Shown here in pieces: positions 7,131 through 13,246 of a stretch of 16,613 nucleotides of DNA. The DNA comes from Nitrososphaera sp. UBA210 (GTDB lineage: Archaea > Thermoproteota > Nitrososphaeria > Nitrososphaerales > Nitrososphaeraceae), in the NCBI GenBank assembly GCA_002494895.1, contig DADA01000092.1, positions 1-16,613 on the forward strand, read 5' to 3'. The position numbers and the translations under genes are program-made. A model generated the notes under the pieces. The model was not told where the DNA came from, did no database searches, and worked only from the letters and a program-made list of their open reading frames with translations. The number at the start of each line of letters is the position of its first letter. Position 1 is the first letter of the stretch.

Positions 7131-8489
7131 ATGAGTGGAACTATTGCGCACTCGGGAATGTTGTTTGGTTCTGCGATGGCAGCACTACTGAGCCTTGTGG
7201 TATTGTTATCCGGAATCTCGCCATTTTCGGTGGACACAGAAGCGAATGAAAATGCATACGGTCAAACGCAAAGTAATCAGACGTCGTCTGATTCCATGAT
7301 GCATGACATGACAAAGCCGCATGCCATCAGGGGCCAGATATCTAGCATACAGTTCGGAAGCGGTGGACAACCCGAATGGATCCAGTCGGGAATATGGGTG
7401 ATACGGATGAGCCCGGGGTCAGACCCCGAGCAGGTTCCGCAGATAAGCCTGATTGCCAGGATGGCGATGGTGATGCCTGATGGAAACGCCATGCATGAAC
7501 ACAGCATCTACGACTTTAGCGCGACAGAGCTTTCCATGGAAGGAAATACGACGTATGTGGTAGAGGGCACCGCCACTGTCACCATGAGAGACGGGCCAGT
7601 AACCGAGGTTCCGCTGACGATAAAGGTGTTAGGGGGATCGGTAGTTGCCTTTTGGATAGGACCTGACAAGGTTGATGGCCACTTTGGAGCAAACCCTGTT
7701 TATGGTACTCTGTCTGATGCGTCTAGGAACATTGTCGGCAGCATGTCCATGGATTCCATGCATGGCACGAAACCTGCAAATGCCACTTCAATTGAGTTGG
7801 AAGGACTATCCAGAACTACTGTGAACTACCACGGTAACGCGGCAGGGTATCTCGTCTATCCAGAAAATGCCACCGAGTCAGGGCTTCCCGGAGTCGTCAT
7901 GATCCACGAGTGGTGGGGTCTGAACCAGAACATCAAGAACATGGCAGAGCAGCTGGCCAAGGAAGGATATGCAGTATTGGCGGTCGACCTGTACAATGGG
8001 CAAGTCGCCACAGAGTCGAGTCAAGCGGGAATGCTCGCGTCGTCAGTGCGGGACAATCCGCAGCTCGCCATAGAAAATCTGAACGCAGCTGTTGAGCACC
8101 TGTCTTCCCTTCCAAGTGTCAATGGTTCGCGCTTGGCTTCGCTTGGCTGGTGCTTTGGAGGAGGTCAATCACTTCAGCTGGCTCTCAATTCGGAACAGCC
8201 GCTTGCTGCAACGGTCATCTACTATGGCAATCTGGTTACGAATCAGACCGAGTTGTCAGTGATCAGCTGGCCAGTGCTGGGAATTTTCGGATCGGAAGAT
8301 CAGGGGATCCCAGTTGAGACGGTGAACCAGTTCGAAGCAGCCCTTGACGCAAACAACATTGCAAACGAGATCCACATCTACGAAGGAGTCGGGCACGCAT
8401 TTGCAAACCCGTCAGGCGATAACTACGCCCCCGAACAGACTGCGGACGCCTGGGCAAAGACACTTGACTTTCTAGAAAGAAACGTGTAG
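7131..8489 (+). CDS. Secreted dienelactone hydrolase family protein with N-terminal domain
   Basis: 452 residues. A signal peptide or membrane anchor (about 9-32) directs it outside the cell. Residues 62-195 form a separate beta-rich domain (AIRGQISSIQF to NPVYGTL) that I recall from other secreted Thaumarchaeal proteins. Residues 225-452 are an alpha/beta hydrolase of the dienelactone hydrolase family: E260 in HEWWGLN, nucleophile C341 in GWCFGGG, D390 in GSEDQGIP and H422 in GVGHAFANP give the full Cys-Asp-His triad plus the Glu. Family members open lactone or ester bonds; the natural substrate here is unknown. Clusters of Met and His (SMMHDM, MAMVMPDGNAMHEH, MSMDSMH) lie in the N-terminal half and could bind copper. 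The gene has its own TATA-like box and a T run after the stop. Confidence 0.9.
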   Translation: MSGTIAHSGMLFGSAMAALLSLVVLLSGISPFSVDTEANENAYGQTQSNQTSSDSMMHDMTKPHAIRGQISSIQFGSGGQPEWIQSGIWVIRMSPGSDPEQVPQISLIARMAMVMPDGNAMHEHSIYDFSATELSMEGNTTYVVEGTATVTMRDGPVTEVPLTIKVLGGSVVAFWIGPDKVDGHFGANPVYGTLSDASRNIVGSMSMDSMHGTKPANATSIELEGLSRTTVNYHGNAAGYLVYPENATESGLPGVVMIHEWWGLNQNIKNMAEQLAKEGYAVLAVDLYNGQVATESSQAGMLASSVRDNPQLAIENLNAAVEHLSSLPSVNGSRLASLGWCFGGGQSLQLALNSEQPLAATVIYYGNLVTNQTELSVISWPVLGIFGSEDQGIPVETVNQFEAALDANNIANEIHIYEGVGHAFANPSGDNYAPEQTADAWAKTLDFLERNV

Positions 8490-8499
8490 TGGACAAGAG

Positions 8500-8507
8500 G
8501 GTTTTTC
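8500..8507 (+). terminator. T-run terminator after the dienelactone hydrolase gene
   Basis: Five Ts at 8502-8506 about 12 bases after the TAG stop, with further T-rich sequence to 8540. This fits archaeal transcription termination. The rest of the gap to 8608 shows nothing else. Confidence 0.45.
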
Positions 8508-8608
8508 TTACCTCCCACTCTTATTTCTTCACACTTTCAAGAATGCAATGAAATTCAAAAATCATCGGAACAGACGATTAATCAGATCCTGCTTCATGAA
8601 CTTTTTAG

Positions 8609-9028
8609 TCATATCCACTCATATGCCGTGCTCCTGTACTCCTGGGTCAGCGGATCAAATTCAGACTCTAGAACCATTACAAGACTATTCATCCACGAGA
8701 GCGTTTGCGAGGCAGTGAATCCCGTCACGATGATAATCCCCTTTGTCTTTCCTCCCAGGGTCAATCTGCTTTTTTCATGGGACCACCAAGAATATTGCTC
8801 GCCCTGAGAGGTAGTAATTACTCCGTGGTACTTGCCGTCCCTTATGCCGTGGGGATACTGCGTCGTCGTACCCGAGCCCAGGTTTGTACCGCTGGGGAAC
8901 CTGCCGATGCCCTTGGTCTCCGCCGTGAATGACACCTCCATGGTTACTCCTTCGACAGGGTGGACTGACCTTACTCCGACTCCCGTTACCGTACCAATTT
9001 CCTCATAGAGTTTTTCTCCCAGAGCCAT
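8609..9028 (-). CDS. Conserved hypothetical protein, probable lipocalin-like barrel
   Basis: 139 residues, no signal peptide. The sequence is a series of short beta strands with many Gly and Thr: EVSFTAETKGIGRFPSGTN, GSGTTTQYPHGIRDGKYHGVITT, QYSWWSHEKSRLTLGGKTKGIIIVTGF, then a helix and LESEFDPLTQEYRSTAYEW. The pattern suggests a small closed barrel such as lipocalin or allene-oxide-cyclase-like folds, which bind small hydrophobic molecules. I believe close relatives occur in Nitrososphaera-type genomes but know of no experimental function. The ATG lies 26 bases after a TATA-like box, so the transcript is probably leaderless. It converges on the dienelactone hydrolase gene. Confidence 0.78.
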   Translation of the reverse strand: MALGEKLYEEIGTVTGVGVRSVHPVEGVTMEVSFTAETKGIGRFPSGTNLGSGTTTQYPHGIRDGKYHGVITTSQGEQYSWWSHEKSRLTLGGKTKGIIIVTGFTASQTLSWMNSLVMVLESEFDPLTQEYRSTAYEWI

Positions 9029-9048
9029 TGCAATATTACCCCATGTAT

Positions 9049-9059
9049 CGAATTAAAGC
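9049..9059 (-). promoter_or_regulatory. TATA-like box of the barrel protein gene
   Basis: GCTTTAATTCG on the minus strand, centred 26 bases before the ATG at 9028, the classic leaderless spacing. Confidence 0.5.
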
Positions 9060-9109
9060 ATTCACTAGTCAAGAAAACCTCCTGCTAATCTGGCTAACGG
9101 TCTAGAGCA

Positions 9110-9273
9110 TCAGGTTATAGCTGGGGAGCACAACGGGTTATTGCAATAGTAAACGCCCTCGCCGCTCACCACTTGTGGCCAAAGCTCCTTCCTGCTATGT
9201 CGAGTTCCGATTTGCAGTATGGACAGGAAGGCACGAATCTTTTCTCCTTGGTTCCAATTGCTATGGAAGGCAT
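9110..9273 (-). pseudogene. Small zinc-ribbon gene broken by one frameshift
   Basis: From the ATG at 9273 the minus strand reads MPSIAIGTKEKRFVPSCPYC, then KSELDIAGR, and stops at TGA 9166-9168 after 35 residues. The -1 frame continues from the same place as KELWPQVVSGEGVYYCNNPLC and ends at a TGA at 9110-9112. Joined by one lost base in the GGAAGG area near 9190, the product is a roughly 53-residue protein with CPYC and CNNPLC, the two halves of a zinc ribbon. A TATA-like box lies about 29 bases before the ATG. It may be a true pseudogene, a sequencing error or, less likely, a programmed frameshift. Without the frameshift neither half makes sense alone. A chance origin cannot be excluded. 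Confidence 0.45.
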
Positions 9274-9296
9274 TTCCAGGCAGACTATCTCGGACC

Positions 9297-9307
9297 AATA
9301 GTTAAGC
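9297..9307 (-). promoter_or_regulatory. TATA-like box before the broken zinc-ribbon gene
   Basis: GCTTAACTATT on the minus strand, centred about 29 bases before the ATG at 9273. It supports the idea that a real gene once started there. Confidence 0.35.
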
Positions 9308-9435
9308 AAGAGTATGTCTGTTCTCTACACGGGCGCCAGCATAGAGCAGGAGGTTGCCTTCAACCCACCTCGCAACAAGTATCTAGACATACCAGCCTAA
9401 GTGGGGAGCTTGTTATGTATCACGGCTTTCTCAAC

Positions 9436-9445
9436 TCATAAATAC
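9436..9445 (+). promoter_or_regulatory. TATA-like box of the 107-residue gene
   Basis: TCATAAATAC, centred about 30 bases before the ATG at 9471; leader of a few bases at most. Confidence 0.5.
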
Positions 9446-9470
9446 AAACCTTGGTCTGCTTACTGTCTAG

Positions 9471-9794
9471 ATGGAGTCCGGACACGCACGGGAAACCAAC
9501 CGCCAGATGTCAGACACAGCAGTGAGCGCTCTAGCAGACCTTGAATCCCTGGGCTACGATGTCCAGGCGCTGATTCGCAGGAACATGGAAGACGACCAGA
9601 TCGTTGAATTGCGTGAGAAGGCGTACCGATTCAGAGGCATGGCCATCCCCAACGCCTCTAGCAAGCAGGCCGATGATTTTGCTAGCTTTTTCTCGCTTGG
9701 AATCGACCTCAGCTTAATGAGTGCCCCAGAACAAGCAAGAATCTTGGCTAGACACATATTCTACTTGGCGGAAAAACAGCTCTCTGATACTTGA
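9471..9794 (+). CDS. Hypothetical 107-residue helical protein
   Basis: I do not recognise a family. It is soluble, has no cysteine, and is predicted mainly helical, with segments 12-52 and 64-104 separated by a Pro/Asn/Ser turn (RGMAIPNASSKQ). The second half (ASFFSLGIDLSLMSAPEQARILARHIFYLAEKQL) looks amphipathic and could mediate dimerisation. The ATG follows a good TATA-like box at leaderless spacing. It stands alone between the broken zinc-ribbon gene and a 360-base gap. The codon pattern and promoter make it likely to be real. Confidence 0.65.
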   Translation: MESGHARETNRQMSDTAVSALADLESLGYDVQALIRRNMEDDQIVELREKAYRFRGMAIPNASSKQADDFASFFSLGIDLSLMSAPEQARILARHIFYLAEKQLSDT

Positions 9795-9970
9795 GAAGTT
9801 TGAACCGATCAATGACTACAGACTTAGGTGTGGGTATGAACACGATACTGAAACTTGAGATTGAACGTTACTCGATTCGATTGAGATGATTTCCAAATGG
9901 TTGCCTTTCGTAATATCCATCAACCTCAAATGATCAATCAGAATGATCCGCGATGTGTCGTAAAAGTGGA
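9795..9970. other. AT-rich intergenic stretch
   Basis: No gene, hairpin with T run or RNA gene seen. It contains ATGATC twice (9930-9935 and 9943-9948) just before the palindromic TATA box of the next unit, too weak to call an operator. Confidence 0.4.
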
Positions 9971-9987
9971 CATATAAAAGTTATATG
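9971..9987 (+). promoter_or_regulatory. Palindromic TATA box
   Basis: CATATAAAAGTTATATG: a strong archaeal TATA box (ATATAAAAG) inside a perfect 7-base inverted repeat with a 3-base spacer. Transcription would begin near 10002. A dimeric regulator bound at the palindrome would block TBP, so it could also be an operator. Confidence 0.6.
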
Positions 9988-10011
9988 AAAAGACTTTACA
10001 TATTGGGTAGC

Positions 10012-10152
10012 ATGGCTGCGGCGCACCGTCCAGCCGACCTGATGAAATGCAGTCGGTCACATAACGGACAGCGCAAGCTAGGGACACGGGTTTCCTTCGC
10101 CATTGTGCATATGAGAGTAGCTGGCGAGACGGCTGCTATGGGAGTGAAATAG
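10012..10152 (+). CDS. Possible 46-residue leader peptide
   Basis: A frame opened by the first ATG after the strong TATA box encodes a basic 46-residue peptide beginning MAAAHRPADLMKCSRSHNGQ. It ends with TAG two bases before the TTG of the coiled-coil gene. The Shine-Dalgarno sequence of that gene (10141-10147) lies inside its last codons, the geometry of translational coupling. It resembles no family I know. The same bases can fold into several hairpins, so the region may be a structured RNA leader instead, with the frame open by chance. Confidence 0.25.
   Translation: MAAAHRPADLMKCSRSHNGQRKLGTRVSFAIVHMRVAGETAAMGVK
10021..10128 (+). ncRNA. Possible structured leader RNA
   Basis: Nested pairs: GCGC 10021-10024 with 10071-10074, CCGT 10026-10029 with ACGG 10064-10067, and GCCGAC 10033-10038 with GTCGGT 10052-10057. 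A second hairpin pairs TCGCCA 10097-10102 with TGGCGA 10122-10127. It lies directly after a strong TATA box and before the coiled-coil gene. It matches no RNA family I know. It may be a leader, an independent small RNA or chance folding. Confidence 0.3.
10141..10147 (+). promoter_or_regulatory. Shine-Dalgarno sequence deciding a TTG start
   Basis: GGAGTGA ends 7 bases before the TTG at 10155. No ATG or GTG is available in that frame upstream, so it fixes the unusual start. Confidence 0.55.
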
Positions 10153-10154
10153 AA

Positions 10155-11057
10155 TTGGTTGAATCTACTCCTGTTCGGCGAAAATGCCCACTATGCAAGA
10201 ATGCACTTGTTGACGGCAAGGAATACGAGCATCTATTGCAGGACTTGGACGATAGGGCTGCCCAAAAGCACGAAAAAATGTCTCGTAAGCAGAAGAAGGA
10301 ATATGAAGCCACTCTTGGAGCCTTAAGATCAAAGTACCTAAGGGAAATCCAGACACTGAAGAAGAATTTCAGAGATCAGCAAAAGACCTTGAAGAGAACG
10401 CTCGGCGAGCAGGCTAGAAAAGAAAGAGAAAAACAAAAGAGAAAACTTACGTCAGCCAAGAAAGCTTATCAGGCTCAACTTCGGAATATCCGGGAAATAT
10501 ACGACAGGGAAATTCTCTTTACGCAGAAGGAACAAGAGCACGCGTTCAACGCACAGCTCAAAGAGATCATACAGAACTATGGCAATCTGGGGTCAAGCCA
10601 CCAAAAGGAGCTAGAACGACTAAAGAAACAGGAGGACTTGAACGATGTTGTGATGAGAAAGAAAGACCGCGAGATCATGAAACTAAAGATAGAGATGGCC
10701 CGTTCCTTATCGAAACTTCGGGAAAAGGATCTAGCGATGCAGGTCAGTGAAAAGAATATCGTCATTGAAAGGCTTAACGAAAGAATCCAAGAGCTGGAGA
10801 CAGGATCCCGCACAGGCGTCCAAGCCGCACCCATCAGGCCGGAAACTGGGCAAGCTCAAAAGACTAAGACTGCCAAGCTGGATGAGGACGAGCAGAAGCA
10901 AAAGCTGAAGGAATACATGAAGGCGATAATAGAGATAACGAGGAATCAGCAGCAGGCCGAGAAAAAGCTCTCCGAATCTGCTGATCAAAGCATGGAAGAG
11001 ACTAAACACGAATCTTCTACTTCAAAAGTCGACAAGAAACTTGGCTGGTTCGCCTGA
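10155..11057 (+). CDS. Coiled-coil protein with N-terminal CPLC motif
   Basis: 300 residues, cytoplasmic. It opens with RRKCPLCKNALVDG (C11, C14), one CxxC pair that looks like half of a zinc ribbon or like the CxxC zinc hook at the tip of Rad50 coiled coils. No second Cys pair exists, so metal binding would need a dimer. Residues 25-215 are a long, highly charged coiled coil with interruptions near 143-150 and 160-168. Residues 218-242 are a Pro/Gly/Thr-rich linker, 243-275 another helix, and the protein ends in KVDKKLGWFA, a basic-aromatic tail that could touch a membrane or partner. The TTG start has a Shine-Dalgarno sequence. The other coiled-coil protein of the window (minus strand, 15415-16188) shares a similar segment and tail. 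Function unknown; a structural or scaffold role is inferred. Confidence 0.82.
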   Translation: MVESTPVRRKCPLCKNALVDGKEYEHLLQDLDDRAAQKHEKMSRKQKKEYEATLGALRSKYLREIQTLKKNFRDQQKTLKRTLGEQARKEREKQKRKLTSAKKAYQAQLRNIREIYDREILFTQKEQEHAFNAQLKEIIQNYGNLGSSHQKELERLKKQEDLNDVVMRKKDREIMKLKIEMARSLSKLREKDLAMQVSEKNIVIERLNERIQELETGSRTGVQAAPIRPETGQAQKTKTAKLDEDEQKQKLKEYMKAIIEITRNQQQAEKKLSESADQSMEETKHESSTSKVDKKLGWFA

Positions 11058-11081
11058 TTAGCGCACCGCTTGAAAAGCTGC

Positions 11082-11101
11082 CGCGAAAAGAATCATTCGC
11101 G
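11082..11101 (+). terminator. Hairpin after the coiled-coil gene
   Basis: CGCGAA (11082-11087) and TTCGCG (11096-11101), perfect 6-bp stem with an 8-base loop, followed by AATTT. Possible transcription end, T run weak. Confidence 0.3.
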
Positions 11102-11131
11102 AATTTCGATCGTTACAAAACAATCGCTTAG

Positions 11132-11154
11132 AAAGTACTGCCTGAAAAGTACTG
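11132..11154 (+). repeat. Direct repeat AAAGTACTG upstream of the propeller gene
   Basis: AAAGTACTG occurs at 11132-11140 and 11146-11154, 14 bases apart, each containing the palindrome AGTACT. It sits just before the TATA-like sequences of the propeller gene, a good position for a regulator-binding site. Confidence 0.4.
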
Positions 11155-11180
11155 TTATAGATAAGTAATGTTCAAACACC

Positions 11181-11188
11181 TTTAATAA
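11181..11188 (+). promoter_or_regulatory. TATA-like box of the propeller gene
   Basis: TTTAATAA, centred about 28 bases before the GTG at 11213, which favours a leaderless GTG start. An alternative box, TTATAGATA (11155-11163), would instead serve the TTG at 11189. Confidence 0.4.
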
Positions 11189-13165
11189 TTGGCCCTCTCA
11201 TGTGCTCTCAAAGTGGGAGACGGGGCCTGGCTGCGAAGACCAGGAATAAAGCTTGCATTCGTTTTTGCGCTAGCCGCGCTTATCTTTCCGTTTATTCACG
11301 TCTATGATGCCTACGGATTCTCTACCTGGGCCATGAGCATTGGTGGACCGGGAACGGATGACATTTTCCGTGGAGTCGAAGCGGCATCCGGTGGAGGATA
11401 TATCGTCGCCGGAACAACGGACTCTTTTGGCGCTGGCAAGAACGATGCCTGGATCATTAAACTCGATGAAGAAGGCAGCGTGGTGTGGCAAAACACATAT
11501 GGCGGAAAGGGAGGAGACGTCGCACGCGCCATAAAGAGCACAGCCGACGGCGGTTTTGTTATTGGCGGGCTTACATATTCGTTCACTTCAGGAGGAGCAG
11601 ACTTTTGGGTATTGAAATTCGATGCAAGCGAAAACCTGCAATGGCAAAAAAGCTACGGCGGTCCCAACAACGACATGGCTCACGCCATAGAGCCGACTTC
11701 TGACGGGGGATTTCTTGTTGGGGGATTTACGACATCATTTGGCGCAGTGCTGAAGGACTACTTCGTGATAAAGCTTGACTCTGAGGGCGCCGTGCAATGG
11801 CAAAAGAGGTTCGGAGGCGCAAAAGACGAGGTGGTACGCGTTTTGAAGGAAACCTCTGACGGAAAGTATCTGGTCGGCGGCTTTACTCATTCCTTTGGAA
11901 AGGCTGGAGACATCATGGTACTGAAGCTCGATTCGGACGGAAATCTGGAGTGGCAAAAGCGTTACGGCGGCGGGAAATTTGAGGAACCTTCAACTATTTT
12001 AGAAGTTTCTGATGGTTATATCTTTTTAGAACAATCATCTTCCTTTTCAAGTACAGCCGACGGCTGGATATTCAAGGTAGACGAGGATGGAAACGTTCTG
12101 TGGCAAAAGCGTTACGGCGGAGGCAAGTTCGACGAGCTTTCCGCAGGGCGCCTGACACCTGATGGGGGTTTTATTGTAGCTGGCGAAACAAAGTCCTTTG
12201 CAGCAATCAACGAGGACTTTTGGGTTGTCAAGTTCGATTCTGATGGTAACATCCAATGGCAAAAGCGGCACGGAGGTTCAGGAATTGACGAAGCTGAAGC
12301 CATTGCGCTTGCCCCTGATGGCGGCTCGATAGTCGTGGGAACTACAAGGTCTTTCGGAGTTGCTGGAGAGGATGTCTGGATGATGAGGCTGGATTCAGCC
12401 GGAGAGGTGAGCAATTGTGCGCCGGGAGTTACTGCCAACATGGATACTACAGCAAACACTTTCAATACAAACGCTGTGCCAGCTGACACGTCTGTTACCG
12501 CTGTTGACACTTCAGTCTCGATAAAAAATAGCCAGCCGACAATCAAGACTAGCACCGCAAGCATATCGATGCAGTGCAGCTCCACTCCTCTTAACAATCC
12601 GCCAGTGGCCGAGGACGATACCTATTCCACGGACAAGGATGTCACGCTGGTGGTGGATCCGCCCGGAGTTCTGATCAATGACACCGACGAGGACGGAGAT
12701 ACGCTGGAAGCGATGTTGGTATCCGGACCCGCTAATGGTCAATTAATTCTGGAATCAGACGGAGGCTTTACGTATGATCCAGATCCCGATTTCACAGGAG
12801 AAGACAGCTTCACCTACAAGGCATTTGATGGAACTGATGACAGCAACACTGCCACCGTCAGCATAACTGTCAACACGGTGAACCAGGATCCGGTTGCGTC
12901 AGATGATCTTGCTATCGCATCTCAGAACTCACCAACAGTTATCGATGTACTCGCAAATGACTCTGATGCTGACGGTGATCCCCTGAACGTGTCTGCTTTT
13001 GACGTGACCTCCCAATTTGGGGGAACTATTACTGAAAATGCTGATGGTACCCTTACGTACACCTCTGCATCGGACCATCTTGGTCTTGACACATTCAGTT
13101 ACACCGTTTCTGACGGCAATGGTGGAACAGACGTGGCAACCGTCACGATAACGGTCATATTGTAA
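11189..13165 (+). CDS. Secreted seven-bladed propeller and cadherin-like domain protein
   Basis: 658 residues from the TTG; the GTG at 11213 gives 650 and fits the nearest TATA box better. A signal peptide (about 19-42) precedes seven repeats of about 50 residues (47-405). Each has a pattern close to DGGFIVAGxTxSFG...DFWVxKxDxxGNxxWQKxYGG, matching a closed beta-propeller. Repeat five (264-309) is degenerate. A Thr/Ser-rich linker with C410 and C463 follows. Two cadherin-like/Ig-type modules (about 470-562 and 566-658) contain the calcium-binding style stretches NDTDEDGD and NDSDADGD. Such modules occur in large bacterial adhesins, often beside RTX repeats. No anchor is seen at the C-terminus, so it is probably secreted or bound by another protein. 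It converges on the RTX gene, with 81 bases between stops. Confidence 0.88.
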   Translation: MALSCALKVGDGAWLRRPGIKLAFVFALAALIFPFIHVYDAYGFSTWAMSIGGPGTDDIFRGVEAASGGGYIVAGTTDSFGAGKNDAWIIKLDEEGSVVWQNTYGGKGGDVARAIKSTADGGFVIGGLTYSFTSGGADFWVLKFDASENLQWQKSYGGPNNDMAHAIEPTSDGGFLVGGFTTSFGAVLKDYFVIKLDSEGAVQWQKRFGGAKDEVVRVLKETSDGKYLVGGFTHSFGKAGDIMVLKLDSDGNLEWQKRYGGGKFEEPSTILEVSDGYIFLEQSSSFSSTADGWIFKVDEDGNVLWQKRYGGGKFDELSAGRLTPDGGFIVAGETKSFAAINEDFWVVKFDSDGNIQWQKRHGGSGIDEAEAIALAPDGGSIVVGTTRSFGVAGEDVWMMRLDSAGEVSNCAPGVTANMDTTANTFNTNAVPADTSVTAVDTSVSIKNSQPTIKTSTASISMQCSSTPLNNPPVAEDDTYSTDKDVTLVVDPPGVLINDTDEDGDTLEAMLVSGPANGQLILESDGGFTYDPDPDFTGEDSFTYKAFDGTDDSNTATVSITVNTVNQDPVASDDLAIASQNSPTVIDVLANDSDADGDPLNVSAFDVTSQFGGTITENADGTLTYTSASDHLGLDTFSYTVSDGNGGTDVATVTITVIL

Positions 13166-13202
13166 TTGTGGCAAGTGGAACCATTCTCCTGTGTTCATTT
13201 AC

Positions 13203-13207
13203 TTTTT
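13203..13207 (+). terminator. T-run and hairpin between convergent surface-protein genes
   Basis: Five Ts about 38 bases after the propeller stop, followed by a stem GGCAG (13213-13217) / CTGCC (13232-13236) extended by AAT/ATT around a bulged C. It likely separates the converging transcripts. Confidence 0.35.
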
Positions 13208-13246
13208 GTGGCGGCAGAATTCACAGCATTCCTGCCATCGATTCAG

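Noticed and set aside
9175..9441. 88-codon plus-strand frame
   Set aside because: Antisense to the broken zinc-ribbon gene; no promoter and no recognisable protein features.
10033..10060. Box C-like TGATGA in the leader, suggesting a C/D guide RNA
   Set aside because: No convincing D box (CTGA) at the expected spacing and no C'/D' pair, so the match is probably chance.
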